The notes beneath the pieces are model-generated. The model was not told the DNA's origin. It did not search any database and worked only from the letters and a program-made list of their open reading frames with translations. The translations under genes were made by a program, and so were the position numbers. A stretch of DNA of 64,000 bases from Corynebacterium sp. CNJ-954. GTDB lineage: Bacteria > Actinomycetota > Actinomycetes > Mycobacteriales > Mycobacteriaceae. Location: assembly GCF_001942345.1 (NCBI RefSeq), contig NZ_MKKI01000001.1, forward strand, positions 62,001 to 126,000, in the 5' to 3' direction. This document shows positions 37,635 to 47,093 of this stretch, in pieces. How positions within the stretch are numbered: position 1 is the stretch's first letter; each line of letters opens with the position of its first letter.

Positions 37635-39407
37635 CTACCCCTGTGACCAGCGCCAATGGAACTGCCGGGGCGACTCGTCCTCGTAGTCACCGTCAGAGTC
37701 GCTGTCAGGACCGTCGCCCCCGGCACGGTCGATCTCGATGTCGATCCACCGCGTCGGCGCCAGCGACTCCACCACACCGCGCCCCCATTCAGCGACGAGG
37801 ACGCGATCCTCAAGGTCGGCGTCGATGTCCAGGGACTCCAGAGCGTCGAGCACCGCACTGCGCGGAGGGGTGCCGCCGGTCCCGCCGTCATGGGCCGCAT
37901 CGCCGAGCAACCGGTAGGCGTCCATGTGCAGCATTCCGGGACGCCCCTCCGCCCCGCGCCGGTGTTCCCGGATGATCGTGAACGTCGGCGACTGGACCCG
38001 ACCCTTCACTCCCAGCCCGGCGGCGATGCCCTGGGTGACGGTCGTCTTCCCCGCCCCGAGTGCACCGGTGAGCACCACCACATCGCCCGCCCGGAGCCGG
38101 CTGCCCAGTTCCCGACCGAGAGCACGCATCGAGTCGGCGGAACTGACCTCCACTGTGCCCGACGCCGCGTCGAACATGCCGGCGAAGGAGTCCTCGGCGG
38201 CGGTCGGAGCAACGGGCAGGACACGGCGGCGCACCCGTCCCCTGGGCAGGGTGAGCACTTCGTAGGCGATGGTGTCGGCGGCGGTGGCGATCTCCTCGAC
38301 GGAGCGCCCTCCGGCACCGAAGATCACCGCCCAGTCACCGGGCCGGACCGATGCACCGGGGCCCTCCTCGTCAGCGGCACCCAGGTCGATGACGATCTGG
38401 TCCATGCACACCCGTCCGACCTGCGGGAACCACACCCCGTTGACGGTCACCCCGAACCGCCCCGACATGCTTCTCGGCAGGCCGTCGGCGTACCCCATCG
38501 CCACGACGGCGGTGCGGGTGTCACGCTCGGCACGCCAGAGGTGTCCGTAGCTGACGCCTTCCCCGGCGGGAACGACCCGGGTGGTCACGACCCGTGCCCT
38601 GACCGTCATCGCCTCACGTAACCGGACCGGTCCGCTCTCCCCCACCGGAATCACGGTCGGGTCGACGGCATACACCCCGTACACGCTGACCCCGGGCCGC
38701 ACCATCTCGTGGCGCAGGTCAGGACGGGACAACGTCGCGGGGGTGTTGGCAATGTGGTTCACCGGGACGTCGAGTCCCGCCGCACGGCACGCCTGCACGG
38801 CGTCGACGAACCGTCGCGCCTGCAGGTCAGTCACCGGCGAGTCGGGGTCGTCCGCGCTCGCGAGATGGGACAACACGCCGGAGACGGTGAGGACACCTTC
38901 ACGGACCGCAGTCGTCGCCAGGGACACCGCCTCGTCCCACCTCGCCGCCTCGATACCGGACCGGGACAGCCCCGTGTCCGCCATGAGCCCGACGGTCAGC
39001 GGCGACGATCCCGCAGCCACCGCCGCCCGTGACGCCGCGACGGCGGAGCGCAGGTGCCGGACCGACGGCACACCCAGGGTGACGCCGGCGGTACATGCCG
39101 CGGCGATGTCCTCCTGGTCAGGCTCCGGCAACCACATCCACGCGGTCACCGGCGCCGTCACCCCGGCGTCCCGCAACGCCAAGGCCTCGCCGAGTGTCGC
39201 AACCCCGAGAGCCACGGCCCCCGCATCGAGTGCCGTCCGGGCCACGTCGACCATGCCGTGGTTGTACCCGTCAGCCTTGACGATCGCCATCACGCCTGCG
39301 GGCGCGGCGACGCGTGCCAGAGTCCTGACATTGTGGTCGATGGCGCCGAGATCGACGACGACCTCGGCGAGGGCATGGTCCCGGGGGTCGTGTCCTTCGC
39401 TCATCAC
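37635..39407 (-). CDS. Alanine racemase fused to TsaE
   Basis: The 590-aa protein has an alanine racemase (residues about 1-375) with the PLP-lysine segment VMAIVKADGYNHG and the catalytic-tyrosine region GEGVSYGHLWRAE. From about 400 it is TsaE, the ATPase of t6A synthesis, with P-loop VLTGALGAGKTTVTQGIAAG, QSPTFTIIREHRR and LVAEWGRGV. Alr supplies D-alanine for peptidoglycan. TsaE works with the neighbouring TsaB/TsaD, which fits the shared neighbourhood. alr and tsaE are adjacent in many actinobacteria and occasionally fused. GTG 39407 or ATG 39404 is the start, with GGGGA just upstream. It lies 15 bp after glmS. Confidence 0.88.
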   Translation of the reverse strand: MMSEGHDPRDHALAEVVVDLGAIDHNVRTLARVAAPAGVMAIVKADGYNHGMVDVARTALDAGAVALGVATLGEALALRDAGVTAPVTAWMWLPEPDQEDIAAACTAGVTLGVPSVRHLRSAVAASRAAVAAGSSPLTVGLMADTGLSRSGIEAARWDEAVSLATTAVREGVLTVSGVLSHLASADDPDSPVTDLQARRFVDAVQACRAAGLDVPVNHIANTPATLSRPDLRHEMVRPGVSVYGVYAVDPTVIPVGESGPVRLREAMTVRARVVTTRVVPAGEGVSYGHLWRAERDTRTAVVAMGYADGLPRSMSGRFGVTVNGVWFPQVGRVCMDQIVIDLGAADEEGPGASVRPGDWAVIFGAGGRSVEEIATAADTIAYEVLTLPRGRVRRRVLPVAPTAAEDSFAGMFDAASGTVEVSSADSMRALGRELGSRLRAGDVVVLTGALGAGKTTVTQGIAAGLGVKGRVQSPTFTIIREHRRGAEGRPGMLHMDAYRLLGDAAHDGGTGGTPPRSAVLDALESLDIDADLEDRVLVAEWGRGVVESLAPTRWIDIEIDRAGGDGPDSDSDGDYEDESPRQFHWRWSQG

Positions 39408-39422
39408 CGTTGTTCCCCGGGT

Positions 39423-41297
39423 CTATTCCACGGTCACGGACTTGGCCAGGTTCCGCGGCTTGTCGATGTCGGTGTTGCCGCACTGGCGGGCGATCTCGGC
39501 CGACAGGAACTGCAACGGCACGGTGGAGAGCAGCGGCTGCAGCAGGGTCGGGCACTGCGGGATCTCCAGCAGATCATTGGCGAACGGGCGCACCGCCTCA
39601 TCGCCTTCCTCCGCGATGACGATGGTCCGGGCACCGCGGGCGCGGATCTCCTGGATGTTGGTGACGATCTTCGAGTGCAGGATCTCCCTGCCCTGCGGCG
39701 ACGGCACGACCACGACCACCGGCAGGTCGTCCTCGATCAGGGCGATCGGCCCGTGCTTGAGCTCCCCGGCGGGGAATCCCTCGGCGTGGATGTAGGCCAG
39801 CTCCTTGAGCTTCAGTGCTCCCTCCAAGGCGACCGGGTAACCGACGTGGCGTCCCAGGAACAGCATGGTCGGGATCGGGCCGAGCTCCGCCGCCAGGTCA
39901 AGAACGGTGTCCTTGAGTTCCAGTACCTTCTCGATCTTGCCCGGGATCTCCTCGAGCTGGCGGTAGGTCGTCTCGATCTCGTCGGAGAACTTCGTTCCGC
40001 GGGCCTGTGCGAGCGCCAGACCCACGATGTAGTTCGCCGCAACCTGGGCCAGGAACGCCTTGGTGGAGGCGACACCGATCTCGGGGCCCGCGTGGGTGTA
40101 GAGCACGGCATCGGCCTCGCGGGGGATCTGTGAACCGTTGGTGTTGCAGACCGCCAGCACCCGGGCCCCCTGCTTCTTGGCGTGCCGGACCGCCTCCAGC
40201 GTGTCCGCGGTCTCACCGGACTGCGAGACCGCCACCACGAGCGTCTGCCGGTCGAGGACCGGATCACGGTAACGGAACTCGCTGGCGACCTCGATCTCCA
40301 CAGGCAGCCGCACCCAGTGCTCGATGGCGTACTTCGCCAGCAGCCCGGAGTGGTAGGCCGAACCACAGGCCACCACGAAGACCTTCTCGACCTGACGCAG
40401 GTCGTCGTCGGACAGTCGCTGCTCGTCGAGCACGACCCGTCCGTCGACGTAGTGCCCCGCCAGTGTGTCACGCACGGCGGCGGGCTGCTCGAAGATCTCC
40501 TTCATCATGAAGGAGTCGAAGCCCCCCTTCTCTGCGGCGGCGAGATCCCAGTCGATGGTGAAAGGACGGCCCTCGGTCGGGGTGCCGTCGAAGTCCATGA
40601 CACGGTATCCGTCTGCGGTGATGACGACGGCGTTGTTCTCGTCGAGTTCCACCGCCTCACGGGTGTGTGCGATGAACCCCGCGACGTCGGAACCCAGGAA
40701 CATGCCGTCCTCGCCGACGCCGACGATCAACGGGGTGGAGCGGCGCCCGGCGACGATCTTGCCCGGCTCGTCCGCATGGGCGAACAGGACGGTGAACGCG
40801 CCTTCCAGCCGACGCAGCACCGACAGGGCGGACGCCTCCAGGTCACCCGCCGTGGGGCCGGCGGCGTACGCCAGGGCGAGCAGGTGGGCAGCGACCTCGG
40901 AGTCGGTCTCGCTGGTCAGTTCGACGCCTGCGGCCTCGATCTCGGCACGCAGTGGGGCGAAGTTCTCGATGATGCCGTTGTGCACGATCACGGCTTTACC
41001 GTCGAAGGAGACGTGCGGGTGCGCGTTGACGTCATTGGGACGTCCGTGGGTGGCCCACCGGGTGTGGCCGATACAGGCCTTCCCGGTGAACCTGTCCCGG
41101 CCTGTCTCCGCGATCTGCTGCTGCAGGTTCGCGAGCTTTCCGGCCTTCTTCTCGACCTCGATGTCACCGTCCGAGATGACGGCGATACCGGCGGAGTCGT
41201 ATCCCCGGTACTCCATCCTGGCCAGGGCCTCCAGGCCGATGTCAAGTGCTTTGGCGGAGCTCCGGGCGCTTCCGATGTATCCAACGATGCCACACAT
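39423..41297 (-). CDS. glmS: Glutamine-fructose-6-phosphate aminotransferase (isomerising)
   Basis: The 624-aa enzyme makes glucosamine-6-phosphate for peptidoglycan. After Met removal the nucleophile is Cys2 in MCGIVGYIG, followed by MEYRGYDSAGIAV. The C-terminal part has two SIS isomerase domains (VACGSAYHSGLLAKY; VAVSQSGETADTLEAVRHAK) and ends NLAKSVTVE. The ATG at 41297 is fixed by the need for Cys2; a longer frame was rejected. It heads the block glmS, alr-tsaE and tsaB-rimI-tsaD, and GlmM is coded nearby. Confidence 0.95.
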   Translation of the reverse strand: MCGIVGYIGSARSSAKALDIGLEALARMEYRGYDSAGIAVISDGDIEVEKKAGKLANLQQQIAETGRDRFTGKACIGHTRWATHGRPNDVNAHPHVSFDGKAVIVHNGIIENFAPLRAEIEAAGVELTSETDSEVAAHLLALAYAAGPTAGDLEASALSVLRRLEGAFTVLFAHADEPGKIVAGRRSTPLIVGVGEDGMFLGSDVAGFIAHTREAVELDENNAVVITADGYRVMDFDGTPTEGRPFTIDWDLAAAEKGGFDSFMMKEIFEQPAAVRDTLAGHYVDGRVVLDEQRLSDDDLRQVEKVFVVACGSAYHSGLLAKYAIEHWVRLPVEIEVASEFRYRDPVLDRQTLVVAVSQSGETADTLEAVRHAKKQGARVLAVCNTNGSQIPREADAVLYTHAGPEIGVASTKAFLAQVAANYIVGLALAQARGTKFSDEIETTYRQLEEIPGKIEKVLELKDTVLDLAAELGPIPTMLFLGRHVGYPVALEGALKLKELAYIHAEGFPAGELKHGPIALIEDDLPVVVVVPSPQGREILHSKIVTNIQEIRARGARTIVIAEEGDEAVRPFANDLLEIPQCPTLLQPLLSTVPLQFLSAEIARQCGNTDIDKPRNLAKSVTVE

Positions 41298-41492
41298 ACC
41301 CGACAACAATACTGGTCTGCGTTTCAGCCCGTGAAGCGCGTCCCGCTAGACACCCCTGACCGCGATCCCTGCGACGTCGTCCCCGGTATGTTCCCCGTCG
41401 TGAGACAGCTGCGTCGCGGCGCGCGGGGGTCCGGGGGTGTCTGCGGCCGGGCTGCCGCGGAGACCCCCGCCCCGCGGCACGGTTCTATCTAC

Positions 41493-41498
41493 TAGGCT
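41493..41498 (+). promoter_or_regulatory. -10 hexamer of the hydrolase gene at 41506
   Basis: TAGGCT ends seven nucleotides before the GTG at 41506, a leaderless arrangement. The ~200-bp gap upstream (41298-41492) between glmS and this gene shows no other clear signal. Confidence 0.35.
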
Positions 41499-41505
41499 GA
41501 GATCC

Positions 41506-42402
41506 GTGGCAGACAACGTGAAGAACCTGGTCCCCCGGTTGGAGAAACGGGGCCCGCACAGGGTCCTGGTCGGCGAACTCGACTTCGCCGGAATCCCCGG
41601 CCGTATCTACACGCCTGCTGAGGGCAAGGCGATCGCCGGCGTGGCATTCGGCCACGACTGGCGGGTCGGCGTGGACGGTTACCATGCCACCCTGCGCCAC
41701 CTGGCCAGCTGGGGTATCGCCGTCGCTGCACCGGACACCGAGCGCGGCATCCTGCCGAATCACCGTGGTTTCGCCTCGGACCTGGAGTCCTGCCTGCAGA
41801 TCCTTTCGGGGGTCCGGCTGGGCGTCGGCAACATCACGGTGGACCCGAACAAACTGTTCTTCGCCGGGCACGGCATGGGCGCCGGTGCCGCCATCCTGGC
41901 CGCGACGGGACGGGCTCCTGCTGAACCCGCCAAAAAGCACTACCGGGACCGGCCGACGGTCGCCGGCGTGATCGCGATCCACCCGTCAGACACCTCCCCG
42001 AGTTGCTACCAGGCTGCGCGGCACGTACAGGCCCCCGGTCTCGTTCTTGCTCCGGGACGCTCGTTGGGGATCGAGGCCGGCGAACCGGAGCGTGTCGCTG
42101 CTCTGTGGGGAGGTCCGGTGGTGTTCCGCAGGATCTCCAAGGCGTCGGCATCCGGATTCCACGAGAAGCTGATCCGTAAGTTCCTGACGACGAACAGTGG
42201 ACTCGAACTCGCCGCGCAGGATTTCATCCGGTCGCTGGCCACCGGCTTTATCCTCGCCGAGGATGACAAGCACTATGCGGGCTTCCGGGATCCGGAGGCG
42301 AAGATCAAGAACTCCGAGGTCGAGAACCGCGGGGAACTGTTCGAGAGGTTGCCTGAATTCGCTGATCCGCTCGACGCGGTGAATCAGGCCCTCCGGGCCT
42401 GA
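41506..42402 (+). CDS. Alpha/beta hydrolase, dienelactone hydrolase/chlorophyllase-like
   Basis: The 298-aa soluble protein begins VADNVKNLVPRLEKRGPHRVL and contains KAIAGVAFGHDWRVG, GHGMGAGAAILAATG (nucleophile position GHGMG) and GVIAIHPSDTSPSCY. This resembles actinobacterial chlorophyllase/PET-hydrolase-like family members that lack a signal peptide. The catalytic Ser of GxSxG is replaced by Met here (GHGMGAG), so classical hydrolysis may be impaired. The last third (ISKASASGFHEKLIRKFL) is conserved in corynebacterial orthologues. GTG at 41506 is chosen from the -10 hexamer upstream. Confidence 0.7.
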   Translation: MADNVKNLVPRLEKRGPHRVLVGELDFAGIPGRIYTPAEGKAIAGVAFGHDWRVGVDGYHATLRHLASWGIAVAAPDTERGILPNHRGFASDLESCLQILSGVRLGVGNITVDPNKLFFAGHGMGAGAAILAATGRAPAEPAKKHYRDRPTVAGVIAIHPSDTSPSCYQAARHVQAPGLVLAPGRSLGIEAGEPERVAALWGGPVVFRRISKASASGFHEKLIRKFLTTNSGLELAAQDFIRSLATGFILAEDDKHYAGFRDPEAKIKNSEVENRGELFERLPEFADPLDAVNQALRA

Positions 42403-42413
42403 CTACTGCCCCG

Positions 42414-42635
42414 TCAGTCGAAGATGCCGGGGCGTCGGCGACCCGGCCTGCGTTCAGTGCCGCTGCGGCCCGTCTCCGGACGGGGCGCGGCGGACTCCGT
42501 GGGTTCCTCCATTCCTGCCTCCTTCAGCAGGCGGGTCGCTTCATCCATCTGTCTCTGGAACTGCTCCGTCGCGGTGCCGACAACCTGGACGTAGGTGTCC
42601 AGTGCGGCCTCTATGGGGCTTCTGGTGTTTACCAC
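42414..42635 (-). CDS. Small ESX-locus protein, unrecognised
   Basis: The 73-aa protein has a helical N-terminal half (IEAALDTYVQVVGTATEQFQ, RQMDEATRLLKEAG) and a basic, proline-rich tail (RSGTERRPGRRRPGIFD). It follows the Cys-rich protein with a 7-nt overlap (GTG start within the upstream stop region), so the two are coupled. No signal peptide is present. The family is not recognised; the position suggests a partner or chaperone of an ESX substrate. Confidence 0.55.
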   Translation of the reverse strand: MVNTRSPIEAALDTYVQVVGTATEQFQRQMDEATRLLKEAGMEEPTESAAPRPETGRSGTERRPGRRRPGIFD

Positions 42636-44137
42636 TGTCCGCTCCTTGCCACCGACGGTGAGTCACCGGATTCCTCACCTGTCAGCCATACGTCCGGTGC
42701 CCACCCGTCGTGGGTGGCGGCGTTATCCGGAGTTTCGGAGACTCCCGGGGCATCAGAAGTTTCCGATGGTTCTGACGAATCGTCCACGGCAGCAGGATCC
42801 ACCGCCGACGGAAAATCGGTCTCGTCAGGGGATGCGGTCTGATCCGCCCCGTCTCCCGCGGTGGCCGTTTCCGGGACATAGGTGCTCTTGTCGAACCCTT
42901 TCTCGGGGTCGACGGTGGAGGGTGCCGGGGTATCGGGTTCGTCCTGCTCCTCCGGTTCACACGGCTCCGGTTCATCAGGTTCGGGTTCACACGGTTCAGG
43001 TTCGGCGGCCTCCGGCACACATGGTTCCGGTTCGACGGGCTCAACGACGCAGTCTCCGCTCCCGTCCTCCACAGGCGTCTCAGGAGGACACAGGCTGACG
43101 TCGATGCCGCCCACGTCGATCAGTGACCCCGAGTTCTCGACGGCGATGTTCACCGCTCCTTCGACTGCCCCTCTGACCCACCCGCTGATCTCACCGGCGA
43201 GATCGGGCATGGTCACCACAGGAGGGCACGGCAACGACGGCGTCAACGAGGATCCCAGTCCTGCCGAGGCAACGGATGTCGCCGCGGCTGCGGCAGCACC
43301 TGACGTAGTCGCCGACGCGGGCTGTTGACCGGACGGCGGAGGACAGGATTCCACCGACGGCGCGGACGAGGCCCCGACCGTAGCCACGTCCCGCGGTACA
43401 GGGGTGACATCACAGTCTGATGCGACGGCGTCCGGTGCCGGATCCGTGGCCAACGGGGTGCGGCACTGCCCCTCCTCGGCGGCGGGGAGACACTCGGTGA
43501 TGGTGAGTTCCATACACTCACCCATCTGTGTGTTCCGTCCCTCCACCATGCTCCCGACACCGTCTGCGGCCGAGCAGAGTACCTGCATGGCCGCCTCGAG
43601 CATCGCCTGCGCCGTGACCGGGTCGGTGGATTGCAGAGCCTTCGATGACCCGAACAACCCCATTGCGGTGGCGACAGCGCCGTCCACGCACGCTTCGACT
43701 TCTCCGGTGCACAGGGACTGGATGGACTCGAGGACGCGGTCACAGCTCAGCAGCGCCTCATCCGCGTGCTCCACGGTCTCCTCGTGTTCTTCATGCTCAT
43801 CGCTGCCGGCACCCAGTTTGTTGGCCAGTACACCTCCGCTGATTCCGACGACGTAGTCCCTCAACGTGGACAACACCTCGCCGACCACACCTTTCTTCCC
43901 TCCTCCCTTCCCCGATTTTCCGCCGGACGACTCCTTCGGTTCTGTGCCGTCCGATGGGCCGTTGCCGTCGTCATCCCCGCCGCCGAGCGTCATACCGTCG
44001 GCGAATTCGACCAGTGTGGTGACTCCGGTGATGATCCAGGGGACGGCGGCGGGGAGGGCCCTGGTCACCGTGGTGCCCGCCTGATCGAGTTTGCTCACTG
44101 AGGCGGTGAGCCGCGCCTGGTCAGCCTGTACCGACAT
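42629..44137 (-). CDS. Cysteine-rich acidic protein, candidate ESX substrate
   Basis: The 502-aa protein has an N-terminal helical region (SVQADQARLTASVSKLDQAG) and a short hydrophobic stretch (ALPAAVPWIITGVTTLV). A lysine/glycine-rich linker (SSGGKSGKGGGKKG) follows, then a large middle domain with many spaced cysteines. The C-terminal ~150 residues are acidic and repetitive, with E-P-C units (VEPEPCVPEAAEPEPCEPEP). No Sec signal is obvious. The start ATG at 44137 follows GGGAGG by seven nucleotides and overlaps the 105-aa gene stop (TGATG). Position in an ESX operon and the absence of a known enzymatic fold suggest a secreted substrate; this is inference. Confidence 0.6.
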   Translation of the reverse strand: MSVQADQARLTASVSKLDQAGTTVTRALPAAVPWIITGVTTLVEFADGMTLGGGDDDGNGPSDGTEPKESSGGKSGKGGGKKGVVGEVLSTLRDYVVGISGGVLANKLGAGSDEHEEHEETVEHADEALLSCDRVLESIQSLCTGEVEACVDGAVATAMGLFGSSKALQSTDPVTAQAMLEAAMQVLCSAADGVGSMVEGRNTQMGECMELTITECLPAAEEGQCRTPLATDPAPDAVASDCDVTPVPRDVATVGASSAPSVESCPPPSGQQPASATTSGAAAAAATSVASAGLGSSLTPSLPCPPVVTMPDLAGEISGWVRGAVEGAVNIAVENSGSLIDVGGIDVSLCPPETPVEDGSGDCVVEPVEPEPCVPEAAEPEPCEPEPDEPEPCEPEEQDEPDTPAPSTVDPEKGFDKSTYVPETATAGDGADQTASPDETDFPSAVDPAAVDDSSEPSETSDAPGVSETPDNAATHDGWAPDVWLTGEESGDSPSVARSGQW

Positions 44138-44454
44138 CACCGTCCCTCCCCTGTGCTCAGCGTGCGCTGTGACTCCCGCTCCGTGTCAGACACCGCGGTC
44201 AACGTGCCTGCTGCGTTCTCCAATCCGCGGTGCAGCCGGTCGATGTGGGCCAGACGTACCTCATGAGCACGTCGCCGCACGTCCACCAGCCGAGCAGCCT
44301 GTTCACCGAGACCACGCCCGTAGCTCTCAGCCGTCCGACGCGGTGCATCCGCCCGGATCCTCTCCTGCCTCACCCCTACCGTGGTGAATGCCTCTGACAG
44401 TGCCGACTGCGCAGCGTCGACATCCACCCCGAGTCTGCTGATATCCGGTGCCAT
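44137..44454 (-). CDS. EspC-like / WXG100-related ESX protein
   Basis: The 105-aa protein is almost wholly helical: MAPDISRLGVDVDAAQSALS, QERIRADAPRRTAESYGRGL, and a third helix ending GTLTAVSDTERESQRTL. Length and pattern resemble the EspC-like (PF10824-type) excreted ESX proteins, although a clear WXG motif is missing. ATG at 44454 is chosen because AAGGGGG lies about nine nucleotides upstream. It heads the three-gene unit 44454-42414 and has the shared 30-bp element (44558-44587) about 100 bp upstream. Confidence 0.6.
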   Translation of the reverse strand: MAPDISRLGVDVDAAQSALSEAFTTVGVRQERIRADAPRRTAESYGRGLGEQAARLVDVRRRAHEVRLAHIDRLHRGLENAAGTLTAVSDTERESQRTLSTGEGR

Positions 44455-44557
44455 GGGCACGCCCCCTTCATCTCTCCGGTGACGGAGCACCGGCCATTGC
44501 CGCCGCTACCGTCACGCGCCATCACATGTCAGCGACCTGTTCATCGGTCCGTGACAA

Positions 44558-44587
44558 GAGAGACTCACCGGAGTACGGAAAGGTTCC
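44558..44587 (-). promoter_or_regulatory. 30-bp ESX element, copy 1 (upstream of the EspC-like gene)
   Basis: Read on the minus strand it is GGAACCTTTCC, then GTAC, then CCGGTGAGTCTCTC in that order. The same blocks occur upstream of esxB (48035-48064) with only a one-base insertion/deletion pair inside. The GGAAC...GTCTC arrangement with about 17 bp between resembles an ECF-sigma promoter; an activator site is an alternative. Confidence 0.65.
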
Positions 44588-44617
44588 CTCCCCCGGGGGA
44601 ACCATGCACGGTCGCGC

Positions 44618-45963
44618 CTAGCCTTCGGCGACGACGACTGCCGCGAGCCGTCCGGCGACCTGCTTGGCCTCCGCAGATGTCGGTGCTTCCACCATCACCC
44701 GGTAGACCTGCTCGGTGCCGCTGGGACGCAACAGGACTCGGCCCGTGTCACCGAGTTCGGCCTCCGCTTCCTCTATGGCCTGACGAACGACCTCGGAGGT
44801 GTGGATCCGCTCCTTCTCTTCCACGGGAACGTTGATGAGGGTCTGCGGGAGCACCGTCATCACGTCGGCCAGTTCCCGCAATGACTTCCCGGTATCCGCC
44901 ATCCTCGCCATCAGACGCAGACCGGTGAGGGTACCGTCGCCCGTCGTCGCATGTGACGGGATCACGATATGACCGGACTGTTCCCCTCCCAGGGAGAAGT
45001 CATTGGCCATGAGGTCCGCCAGCACGTAGCGGTCACCGACCTTGGTACGGCGCAGGGTGATGTCATGTTCCTTCATCGCCAGCGTCAAACCGAGGTTGGA
45101 CATCACCGTTGCCACGAGGGTGTTCTTACGCAGCTCGCCCGACTCTTTCATGTCCACGGCGAGAATCGCCATGATCTGATCGCCGTCGATCACCTTTCCT
45201 TCAGAGTCCACGGCGAGGCACCGGTCCGCGTCCCCGTCATGGGACAGCCCCAGGTCCGCATGATGGTCGAGGACCGCCTGCTGGATGACCTCGATGTGTG
45301 TCGATCCGCAGTTGTCGTTGATGTTGAAGGAGTTCGGGGAGTTGTGGATTGCGACCACCTCCGCACCGGCGGCCTCGTAGGCCATAGGGGCGGCGAGACT
45401 GGCGGCGCCGTTCGCGCAGTCGACAACCACCCGGATACCGTCCAACGGCCGCGGCGCGGCATCCTGGAGGTGGAAGAGGTACCGCTCCAGGGCGTCGCCG
45501 GACTCCTCGATGACCCGGCCGATCGCAGCTCCGGTGGGACCCTGTTCCTCCAGTTCGAGCATGGCCGACTCGATCTCGTCCTCCACGGAGTCATCGAGTT
45601 TCCGTCCACCTGCGGCGAAGAACTTGATGCCGTTGTCGGGCATCGGATTGTGTGACGCGGAGATCATCACGCCCATGTCCGCGCCGTAGTCGTCGGTGAG
45701 GAACGCGACCGCCGGTGTCGGGAGGACACCGACGTTCAGCACATCGACGCCCTGGGACGCCATCCCGGCGGACAGTGCACCTGCCAGCATCTCGCCCGAC
45801 ACGCGCGGGTCACGACCGATGACCGCCGTGGGACGGCGCTGCGACCCCTGCCCCGTCGTCGTGAGGACACGCGCGGCGGCTGCCCCCAGCCGCAGTGCCA
45901 GTGGTGCCGTCAGCGACCTGTTGGCGAGGCCCCTCACCCGTCCGTACCGAAAAGTCTGCTCAT
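44618..45963 (-). CDS. glmM: Phosphoglucosamine mutase GlmM, frame broken by one missing base
   Basis: The enzyme converts glucosamine-6-phosphate to glucosamine-1-phosphate for cell-wall synthesis. The phosphoserine loop is [17 protein letters not shown]; metal-binding [11 protein letters not shown] and sugar-binding GEQSGH are also intact. The true start is ATG at 45963 (MSRLFGTDG). At CCC 45937-45939 (plus strand) one base is missing: FGTDG runs into a stop, while the other frame continues [15 protein letters not shown]. One added base yields 448 aa, the usual length. Because GlmM is normally essential, a sequence error is the likeliest cause. Confidence 0.93.
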
Positions 45964-46011
45964 GGAGTGCCAGTCTAGACCGTCATGCCCCCAACTCCCC
46001 CAAACGACAGG

Positions 46012-46055
46012 CAACGCCGCCCCGCCCACACAGAGTGTGGGACGGGACGGCGTTG
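46012..46055. terminator. Terminator of the rplM-rpsI operon
   Basis: Arms 46012-46031 (starting CAACGCCG) and 46035-46055 (ending CGGCGTTG) pair over 20 bp with two mismatches around a 3-nt loop, 50 bp after the rpsI stop codon. Confidence 0.8.
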
Positions 46056-46105
46056 TCGTGCACGGCAACGGGGCCGTGCGGCAGTCGAGCGAAGACCCGT
46101 ATGGG

Positions 46106-46654
46106 TCAGCGCTTGGAGTACTGCGGCGCGCGACGGGCCTTGTGCAGACCAGCCTTCTTGCGCTCCACGGCGCGGGCGTCGCGGGTGAGGAAGCCGGCCT
46201 TCTTCAGCTCGGAGCGCTCCTCCGGGTTGTACTTGTTCAGGGCCCGGGAGATGGCGAGACGCATCGCACCGGCCTGACCCGACGGGCCACCGCCCTTGAG
46301 GTTGACCTGGAAGTCGAACTGGTTCTCGCGCTCGAGCAGGACGAGCGGAGCCTTGATCAGCTGCTGGTGCAGCTTGTTGGGGAAGTACTCCTCCAGGGTG
46401 CGACCGTTGCAGGTGAACTGGCCGGAGCCCTGCACCATGCGGATACGGACGACGGCTTCCTTGCGGCGACCGACGGTCTGGATCGGGCCGTCGAAGACAG
46501 TGGGGGCGGCGACGAAATCGTCACCCTCGGCGTCCTCGGACACCTCGGCGATGGAGTCACCGATGCTGGCGACGAATTCCTCGTTCACGGCGTCGGTGGC
46601 GGCCAGGACCTCTTCGTCCACGGACTCGGCCTCGTAGTTCTCGTTGTCGGTCAC
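46106..46654 (-). CDS. rpsI: 30S ribosomal protein S9
   Basis: The 182-aa S9 ends in the conserved [10 protein letters not shown] tail that reaches the P-site and contains [19 protein letters not shown] and [18 protein letters not shown]. An acidic N-terminal extension of about 50 residues ([20 protein letters not shown]...) is typical of corynebacteria. It overlaps the rplM stop by four bases and is cotranscribed with it. Confidence 0.95.
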   Translation of the reverse strand: MTDNENYEAESVDEEVLAATDAVNEEFVASIGDSIAEVSEDAEGDDFVAAPTVFDGPIQTVGRRKEAVVRIRMVQGSGQFTCNGRTLEEYFPNKLHQQLIKAPLVLLERENQFDFQVNLKGGGPSGQAGAMRLAISRALNKYNPEERSELKKAGFLTRDARAVERKKAGLHKARRAPQYSKR

Positions 46655-47093
46655 TGTTCCACCTTCTTGATCTCGTAGGACTCGGGCTTCTGAGCCGCAA
46701 AGGGGTGCTCGGAGCCGGCGAAGACGCGGAGCTTCTTGGCGGACTCGCGGTTGAGCCGGTTGTGCGGCATCATGCCGACGATGGCGTCGGCGACGACGCG
46801 CTCCGGGTGCAGCTCCATGGAGCGACCCAGGGACATCGTCTTGAGGCCGCCCGGGTAACCGGAGTGGCGGTAACGGAACTCACGGTCCCGCTTGTTGGAC
46901 GAGATGTGAACCTTGTCCGCGTTGATGATGATGACGTTGTCACCACAGTCGACGTTCGGGGCGTAGATCGGCTTGCCCTTGCCGCGCAGCAGGTCTGCTG
47001 CGTGGGTGGCGAGACGACCCAGGACCACGTCATTGGCGTCGATGACGTACACTTACGGGTCAGGTCACCGCTCTTCGGGTGGAAAGTAGTCAT
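46651..47093 (-). CDS. rplM: 50S ribosomal protein L13, frame broken by one missing base
   Basis: L13 binds 23S rRNA early in assembly. The N-terminus [14 protein letters not shown] is read from the ATG at 47093. At 47050 one base is missing: the expected TGG-TAC (W-Y) reads TG-TAC, and the rest ([20 protein letters not shown] and on to the end) is in another frame. Adding one base gives exactly 147 aa, the standard length. An essential ribosomal protein is very unlikely to be truly frameshifted, which argues for a sequence error here and in the other broken genes. Confidence 0.93.
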
